64,000 bases of DNA. It comes from Sphingomonas sp. C3-2 (lineage in GTDB: Bacteria > Pseudomonadota > Alphaproteobacteria > Sphingomonadales > Sphingomonadaceae). The translations under genes were made by a program, and so were the position numbers. Below, piece by piece: positions 57,835 to 64,000 of this stretch; within the stretch, counting starts at the first letter, position 1, and every line of letters starts with the position of its first letter. The stretch lies in NCBI RefSeq assembly GCF_033025475.1, contig NZ_CP130322.1:248001-312000 (forward strand), read 5' to 3'. The notes below the pieces were generated by a model. It worked only from the letters and a program-made list of their open reading frames with translations. It was not told the origin of the DNA and ran no database searches.

Positions 57835-58077
57835 ATGCCAGACGCTTCGTCCATGATCGCGACGATCGAAGCCATCGGCCTCACCGCCACCCATGACGGT
57901 GAGGCCGCGCTTGTCGTGACGCTTCGCTTTCCGGGTGGCGGGCGCTCGCAGCTTCAAGTGCCCGGCGAACAGGCCGCCGAAATCATGCGCCGCGCCAATG
58001 TCCGCGTGGCGGGCGACCTGGTCGGGCAGCCCTGGCATGTCCTCCAGATCGGCCCCATCGGTTTCGCTTCGCCCTGA
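57835..58077 (+). CDS. Small conserved-looking protein of unknown function
   Basis: An 80-residue protein starting one base after the previous stop (TGAGATG). It shows an alternating pattern IEAIGLTATHDGEAALVVTLRFPGG then EQAAEIMRRANVR and VGQPWHVLQIGPIGFASP, suggesting a small alpha/beta fold. I do not recognise the family. ATG 57853 is an alternative start. Tight coupling suggests it works with the amidohydrolase and the LysM-like protein. Confidence 0.6.
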   Translation: MPDASSMIATIEAIGLTATHDGEAALVVTLRFPGGGRSQLQVPGEQAAEIMRRANVRVAGDLVGQPWHVLQIGPIGFASP

Positions 58078-58084
58078 GTTGGCG

Positions 58085-59899
58085 TTACTTGCGACCGAAC
58101 AGCTTCTCGATGTCGGCGTGCGCAAGCTTAATCCATGTTGGGCGGCCATGGTTGCACTGCCCCGAATGCGGCGTAACCTCCATCTCGCGTAGCAGCGCGT
58201 TCATCTCGGCGACGGAGAGCACGCGTCCCGCGCGGACCGACCCATGGCAGGCCATGGTCGCCGCGACATGGTCGATCCGCTCCTTGAGCGACAAGGCTTC
58301 GTCATACGCCGCTAGTTCATCGGCGAGGTCCGCCACCAGCCCCTTGACGTCACTCTGCCCGAGCAGCGCGGGCGTCGCGCGCACGAGCATCGCCGCCGGA
58401 CCGAAGCGCTCCAGTTCGAGCCCGAACGCGGCGAGATCCGCCAATCGTGCCTCAAGCCGATCGCAGGCGACCTCTTCCAGTTCGACCACCTCGGGCAGAA
58501 GCAGCGCCTGAGACGCAACGCCTCCGCCCTCGACCGCGCGCCGCATCCGTTCGAGCACCAGACGTTCATGCGCCGCATGCTGATCGACGATCACCAGACC
58601 ATCCTCGGCCTCGGCAACGATATAGGTTTTGGACACCTGACCGCGTGCCACGCCCAACGGATAGCTTACCGTTTCTGGCGGCGGCGCATAGGCCGGCTCG
58701 GCGCGCCCCATCACTGGCGGTGGCGTGAAACCCGGCCGTCGGTCCCAGACCGATGCCTGGCGGGGCACCGCCGGAGACGCGAAAGCCGCAGCAAAGCTGT
58801 CAGCCGCAGTCGCGCCAATCCCGCCAAATGCCTCGGAGGCAATTGCCGACGCCGCCGCCAGCGGTTCGCTCTGCCAGTTGGCAAGCCCTGCCTCATTCGG
58901 GCGCTGGACGCTTTTATGCCCGGCCGCATCAAGCGCACGGCGAAGCCCGCTCACGATCATCCCCCGGATCAGCGCGGGGTCGCGAAAGCGAACCTCGGTC
59001 TTTGCCGGATGGACGTTCACATCGACCTGATCGGGCGGCAGATCGAGGAAGAGCGCCACGACCGGGTGGCGGTCGCGCGCGAGGAAGTCGGCATAGGCGC
59101 CACGTACCGCGCCGACGAGCAGCCTGTCCTTCACCGGCCTGCCATTGACGAACAGATATTGGTGATCGGCAACGCCGCGATTGAACGTCGGGATGCCGGC
59201 CACGCCGCCCAACCGCACCTGCTCGCGCTCGAAATCGAGCGCAACGCTGTTCTCTGCGAGCGCGCGGTCAGTGAGCGCCGCCACGCGGGTCGGCCTGTCA
59301 TCGCCCGGCTGGACGTTGAGCACGCGCCGCCCCTCATGCTCCATCGAAAAGCCGATATCGGGGCGCGCCATCGCCAGCCGGCGGACCACGTCCACACAGG
59401 CGGCGTGCTCGGTGCGGGCCGATCGCAGGAACTTGCGCCGCGCGGGCACCTTCTCGAACAACCGCTCCACCCGGATCCGTGTGCCCGGCGGCAAGGCCGC
59501 CGGGCCTTCGGAGTCCAATCGGCCATTATCGACGATCCGTTGCCACCCGTCCTGCCCCCGGACGCGGCTTTCGAGAACGAAGCGCGAGACACTGGCGATC
59601 GACGGTAACGCCTCGCCGCGAAAACCGAGTGTGGTTACCAATTCGATAGCATCGTCGGGCAGTTTCGAGGTGGCGTGCCGTTCGAGCGCGACCGCCATTT
59701 CGTCGCGGTCCATGCCGCATCCGTCGTCGACGACTTCGATCAGATCGATCCCGCCGCCCGCGATGCGCACGGCGATTCGTGTCGATCCCGCATCGATAGC
59801 GTTTTCGACCAGTTCTTTTAGCGCGCTGGCTGGTCTTTCAACCACTTCACCGGCGGCAATACGGTTGACAAGATGCTCGGGGAGACGGCGTATTGACAT
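58085..59899 (-). CDS. mutL: DNA mismatch repair protein MutL
   Basis: A 604-residue GHKL ATPase that couples MutS mismatch recognition to strand incision. The N-terminal ATPase has IAAGEVVERPASALKELVENAIDAGS, VVDDGCGMDRDEM and TLGFRGEALPSIASV. The C-terminal domain carries the endonuclease motif DQHA-x2-E-x4-E (DQHAAHERLVLE) and CNHGRP. It is therefore of the nicking type found in bacteria without MutH. It converges on the small catabolic genes and diverges from mreB. Confidence 0.97.
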   Translation of the reverse strand: MSIRRLPEHLVNRIAAGEVVERPASALKELVENAIDAGSTRIAVRIAGGGIDLIEVVDDGCGMDRDEMAVALERHATSKLPDDAIELVTTLGFRGEALPSIASVSRFVLESRVRGQDGWQRIVDNGRLDSEGPAALPPGTRIRVERLFEKVPARRKFLRSARTEHAACVDVVRRLAMARPDIGFSMEHEGRRVLNVQPGDDRPTRVAALTDRALAENSVALDFEREQVRLGGVAGIPTFNRGVADHQYLFVNGRPVKDRLLVGAVRGAYADFLARDRHPVVALFLDLPPDQVDVNVHPAKTEVRFRDPALIRGMIVSGLRRALDAAGHKSVQRPNEAGLANWQSEPLAAASAIASEAFGGIGATAADSFAAAFASPAVPRQASVWDRRPGFTPPPVMGRAEPAYAPPPETVSYPLGVARGQVSKTYIVAEAEDGLVIVDQHAAHERLVLERMRRAVEGGGVASQALLLPEVVELEEVACDRLEARLADLAAFGLELERFGPAAMLVRATPALLGQSDVKGLVADLADELAAYDEALSLKERIDHVAATMACHGSVRAGRVLSVAEMNALLREMEVTPHSGQCNHGRPTWIKLAHADIEKLFGRK

Positions 59900-59974
59900 G
59901 AGGCTTTCTCTAGCCCAAGCGACGGCATCCCGCGACCCGGCGTTTAGTAAAAATTGGTGCTTGCAGACATCTGA

Positions 59975-61099
<1,125 letters not shown>

Positions 61100-61115
61100 T
61101 CGGAAGGGGCTGCTC

Positions 61116-61997
61116 ATGGCGCCGCCGCAAAACCGGCGCCCAGGATTTTCCCGCAAGGCGCAATATGGCCTGTTTGCAGGCTATGTGGTTGCCGTGGCCG
61201 GCGCATTGCTCGGCCTCTTGCTGGTCGTCACCTCCTGGGTGGACCCGGCCGGGCATAACGCGATCCGGGCGCTGCTCAGTGATGTCACTGCCCCCGTGTC
61301 CCACGGGATGCGGGCGGTGGTCAACAGCGCCTCAGACGGCGGCGGCTCGGTCTCGGAATATTTCCAGGCAGCCAGCAAGAACGCTGCGCTTCGGGCCGAG
61401 CTCGAGGTGGCCCGACGCAAGCTGATCGAAGCGCGTGCCACCGAGCAGGAAAACCAACGCCTCAAGCGGCTTCTGAATGCCGTCGAACAGGGCTCGGTGC
61501 CCGTCGCCGTCGCTCCGCTGATCAGTTCTTCCGCCAGCAGTTCGCGGCGTTTCGCTGTGCTGGCAACGGGCGCGTCAAGCGGCGTGCGCAACGGCATGCC
61601 CGTGCGCGGTCCAGACGGGCTGATCGGCCGCGTGATCGAAACCGGTATCACTTCGGCGCGTATCGTTTTGGCGAGCGACACGGGGATGGTTATCCCGGTC
61701 ATCCGGGTCAATGACGGGCTCCCCGCCATTGCGACGGGCACTGGCGACGGCGCGGTTGAAGTCCGCGCGCTGACGGCGGGTTCGAACATATTCAAGGTAG
61801 GCGACGTCTTCGTCACGTCGGGCACTGGTGGCGTTTTTCCGCCGCGCATCCCGGTCGCGATCGCTATCCGCGCGCGCGGCGACGCCGCGCTTGCACGTCC
61901 GCTCGCCAATCCGGACCGCGCCGATCACGCGATGGTATTGCCGGTCTACCAACCTGTCGTGGCAACCGCCCCCGTTCAGGATTCCCCTTCGGAATGA
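61116..61997 (+). CDS. mreC: Rod shape-determining protein MreC
   Basis: A 293-residue periplasmic scaffold of the elongasome. It has a cytoplasmic N-terminus, a transmembrane helix (about 19-40, LFAGYVVAVAGALLGLLLVV), a coiled coil (about 75-115, NAALRAELEVARRKLIEARA) and a periplasmic double beta-barrel (about 120-270, VLATGASSGVRNGMPVRGPDGLIGRVIETG). It follows mreB by 16 bp and overlaps mreD by four bases (ATGA). Confidence 0.94.
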   Translation: MAPPQNRRPGFSRKAQYGLFAGYVVAVAGALLGLLLVVTSWVDPAGHNAIRALLSDVTAPVSHGMRAVVNSASDGGGSVSEYFQAASKNAALRAELEVARRKLIEARATEQENQRLKRLLNAVEQGSVPVAVAPLISSSASSSRRFAVLATGASSGVRNGMPVRGPDGLIGRVIETGITSARIVLASDTGMVIPVIRVNDGLPAIATGTGDGAVEVRALTAGSNIFKVGDVFVTSGTGGVFPPRIPVAIAIRARGDAALARPLANPDRADHAMVLPVYQPVVATAPVQDSPSE

Positions 61998-62506
61998 GCA
62001 ACGCCATCCGCACGGACCGCGAAGAGGAGATCGCACGCCTGCGCGGACAGGTGCTCCCCATCATTTCGACGATGATTGGGTCAGCCGCCGTTCTCCTGCC
62101 CTTCATCGCCGACTGGCCCTTTCTGCCGCCGTTCGGGCTCATGCTTTTCCTCAGCTGGCGCCTGCTGCGCCCCGAACTATGGCCCGCCTGGATGGGCATC
62201 CCCCTTGGTCTCGTCGATGATTTTTTCAGCGGCGATCCGATGGGGAGCGCCATCTTCCTGTGGACCGCCATCCTCATCGCCCTCGACATAGTTGATCGTC
62301 GCCTCGTCTGGCGCGATTATCTGCAGGATTGGCTGATCGCCGCAGCGGCCATCCTCTTCGCGCTCGGCGGCGGGCTTCTCGCCTCGAACATGACTGGCGG
62401 TAACGGAAAACTTGTGCAGATCGCGCCTCAGATAATCCTTTCCATCCTTCTCTATCCCGCCGTTGCGCGCTTCTGCGCCATGCTCGATCGCTGGCGCCTG
62501 TCCTGA
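61994..62506 (+). CDS. mreD: Rod shape-determining protein MreD
   Basis: A 170-residue polytopic inner-membrane protein with about five hydrophobic segments (for example IISTMIGSAAVLLPFIADWPF and DWLIAAAAILFALGGGLLAS) and GIPLGLVDDFFSGDPMGSAIFLW, the MreD motif region. It overlaps mreC by ATGA and precedes mrdA by 13 bp. It belongs to the rod complex and is thought to bridge MreC and PBP2. Confidence 0.9.
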   Translation: MSNAIRTDREEEIARLRGQVLPIISTMIGSAAVLLPFIADWPFLPPFGLMLFLSWRLLRPELWPAWMGIPLGLVDDFFSGDPMGSAIFLWTAILIALDIVDRRLVWRDYLQDWLIAAAAILFALGGGLLASNMTGGNGKLVQIAPQIILSILLYPAVARFCAMLDRWRLS

Positions 62507-62519
62507 TGGGTCTGGCGCA

Positions 62520-64000
62520 ATGAAGGAAAAGCGCAAAATCGTCCTCACCGAAGGGCAGCAATCGCTGGTCTTTACGCGGCGCTCGGTCTTTCTGGGCGCA
62601 GCGCAGGCGGGCGTGGGGGTCATCCTTGCCAGCCGGTTAGGTTGGTTGTCGGTCGCGCAGAACGAGCGTTACTCGCTCATGTCCGAAAGCAACCGCGTCA
62701 ACCTGCAGCTCATTCCTCCACGGCGCGGCTGGATCGTCGACCGTTTCGGGCGGTCGATCGCGATGAACCGTACCGATTTTCGTGTCGACCTCATTCCTGA
62801 TCGCATCCTCGACGCGGACCATGCCGTCACCGCGCTTGGCGATCTGCTGGGACTTGAGGATGACGCACGCGCGCGCATTCTGGAGGACCTGGAAAAGGCT
62901 GCCGGCTATCAGCCCGTTCCCGTCGCCGAACGGCTGACGTACGAGCAATATGCCGCGATCAGCGTCCAGCTTGCGGACATTCCCGGCATCAGCCCGGCGC
63001 GCGGCTATTCACGCTTCTATCCGGATGGTGCCGCGGTTGGGCATTTGGTCGGCTATGTCGGCCCGGCCTCGTCCAAGGATTACGAAAAGTCGCGCGATCC
63101 GCTGCTCGTCACGCCTGGGTTCAAGGTCGGCAAGGACGGCATCGAAAAAATGCTCGACCTCGATATGCGCGGCAAGCCCGGCGCCAAGCGCACCGAGGTT
63201 ACCGCGCGCGGCAAGCTCGTCCGCGAACTGACGACACGGCCGGACACGCCGGGCAATCAGGTAAAGCTCACCATCGACGCCGGGCTCCAGGCATACGCCG
63301 CACGGCGCCTTGGCACACAATCCGGCTCCTGCGTCGTGATCGATTGCCATAATGGCGATATTCTCGCCATGGCATCGATGCCTTGTTACGATCCCAACAG
63401 CTTTTCCGATGGCATCAGCCATGACGAATGGAACATGTTGTCCGAGGACGAGCGCGTTCCGCTGATGAACAAATCTCTTCAGGGGCTTTATCCGCCAGGA
63501 TCGACCTTCAAGCCAATGACAGCGCTGGCGCTGCTCAGCGCTGGCGTGGACCCCGAAGAAACCGTTTTTTGCAACGGCGGTTATCAGCTCGGCAACCGGC
63601 GCTTCGGTTGCCTCGGACGCCATGGCGCGATGAACCTGCACCGCGCCATCGCAAAGAGCTGCAACACCTATTTCTACGCCATGGGACGGCGCGCCTCGAT
63701 CGAACGGATCGCAGAGGCGGCGCGCAAAATGGGACTGGGCGCCGATCACCCCCTACCCGTTCCGTCGCAACGCTATGGCACCGTCCCCGATCCCGAGTGG
63801 AAAAAGCGGCGCTTCAAGCAGGAATGGAGCGTGTCGGACACGCTCAACACCTCGATCGGTCAGGGTTACCTGCTCGTCAGCCCATTGCAGCTTGCGCTGA
63901 TGTCCGCGCGCATTGCATCCGGGCGTGCGCTCGCCCCACATCTTCAGGCCCACCCGCCACAACAGGCGCCCTTTATCGAAGGCATTCCGCAGGAGCATTT
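62520..64000 (+). CDS. mrdA: Penicillin-binding protein 2 (MrdA), 3' end outside the window
   Basis: The first 493 codons of the elongation-specific transpeptidase. It has an N-terminal anchor (about 21-42, SVFLGAAQAGVGVILASRLG), the dimerisation domain with RVNLQLIPPRRGWIVDRFGR, and the transpeptidase domain with SxxK nucleophile in YPPGSTFKPMTAL, SxN motif KSCNTYFYAMG and LNTSIGQGYLLVSPLQLA. The KTG motif is beyond or near the window edge and not checked. The start follows mreD by 13 bp. Confidence 0.95.
   Translation, partial: MKEKRKIVLTEGQQSLVFTRRSVFLGAAQAGVGVILASRLGWLSVAQNERYSLMSESNRVNLQLIPPRRGWIVDRFGRSIAMNRTDFRVDLIPDRILDADHAVTALGDLLGLEDDARARILEDLEKAAGYQPVPVAERLTYEQYAAISVQLADIPGISPARGYSRFYPDGAAVGHLVGYVGPASSKDYEKSRDPLLVTPGFKVGKDGIEKMLDLDMRGKPGAKRTEVTARGKLVRELTTRPDTPGNQVKLTIDAGLQAYAARRLGTQSGSCVVIDCHNGDILAMASMPCYDPNSFSDGISHDEWNMLSEDERVPLMNKSLQGLYPPGSTFKPMTALALLSAGVDPEETVFCNGGYQLGNRRFGCLGRHGAMNLHRAIAKSCNTYFYAMGRRASIERIAEAARKMGLGADHPLPVPSQRYGTVPDPEWKKRRFKQEWSVSDTLNTSIGQGYLLVSPLQLALMSARIASGRALAPHLQAHPPQQAPFIEGIPQEH

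Overview
GC-rich chromosomal DNA from an alphaproteobacterium, most probably of the order Sphingomonadales. The assignment rests on gene content: an ElpS-like lipoprotein and TonB receptor beside type II secretion genes, a clpP-clpX-UPF0114-lon-hupB block, gatCAB, a persulfide dioxygenase-rhodanese fusion, and TonB receptor/SDR/sulfotransferase catabolic genes. The genus cannot be fixed from sequence alone. I see no insertion sequence, prophage, integrase or CRISPR array. Most of the window is ordinary core genome; the region of about 45-58 kb is accessory in character.

Layout. 1-9 kb: surface and secretion. gspD (start only) and gspC follow a TonB receptor and an ElpS-like lipoprotein on the minus strand. 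A tandem 11-bp GTCA-type array resembling a Pho box lies upstream, and a large autotransporter diverges from it. 9-18 kb: proteostasis, with tRNA-Val, hupB, lon, a UPF0114 membrane protein, clpX, clpP, a GT2 glycosyltransferase and trigger factor. 18-24 kb: tRNA-Leu, gatB-gatA-gatC and a DUF4153 membrane protein. 24-28 kb: DUF3089 hydrolase, ruvX, DUF1294, pyrB and a dihydroorotase homologue without its metal site. 28-33 kb: a parA / ribbon-helix-helix / SPOR operon diverging from a Sel1-SPOR gene, then serB and miaA. 33-43 kb: ilvB-ilvH-ilvC, bioF-bioD-bioA, a YceI protein, and leuA with a Leu-rich leader peptide. bioF appears to start at AUU.

43-45 kb: acylphosphatase, a candidate orphan small RNA, and a 1-Cys peroxiredoxin with a persulfide dioxygenase-rhodanese fusion. 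45-58 kb: a catabolic cluster. A five-gene minus-strand operon (sulfotransferase, two SDRs, DUF1214 protein, old yellow enzyme) diverges from an AraC-family regulator. A TonB receptor and a Coq4-family protein follow, then a TetR regulator diverging from an amidohydrolase and two tiny proteins. Near-identical 26-bp sites precede the TonB receptor and the amidohydrolase, suggesting one TetR-controlled regulon. This is the best candidate for an undescribed system; its substrate cannot be read from sequence. 58-64 kb: mutL, then mreB-mreC-mreD-mrdA (mrdA runs off the window).

How the genes work together: the BCAA, biotin and pyrimidine genes form biosynthetic operons. The leu leader, the unusual bioF start and the Pho-like array suggest control at the RNA or promoter level. 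Starts were chosen by Shine-Dalgarno spacing, neighbour overlap and family length.
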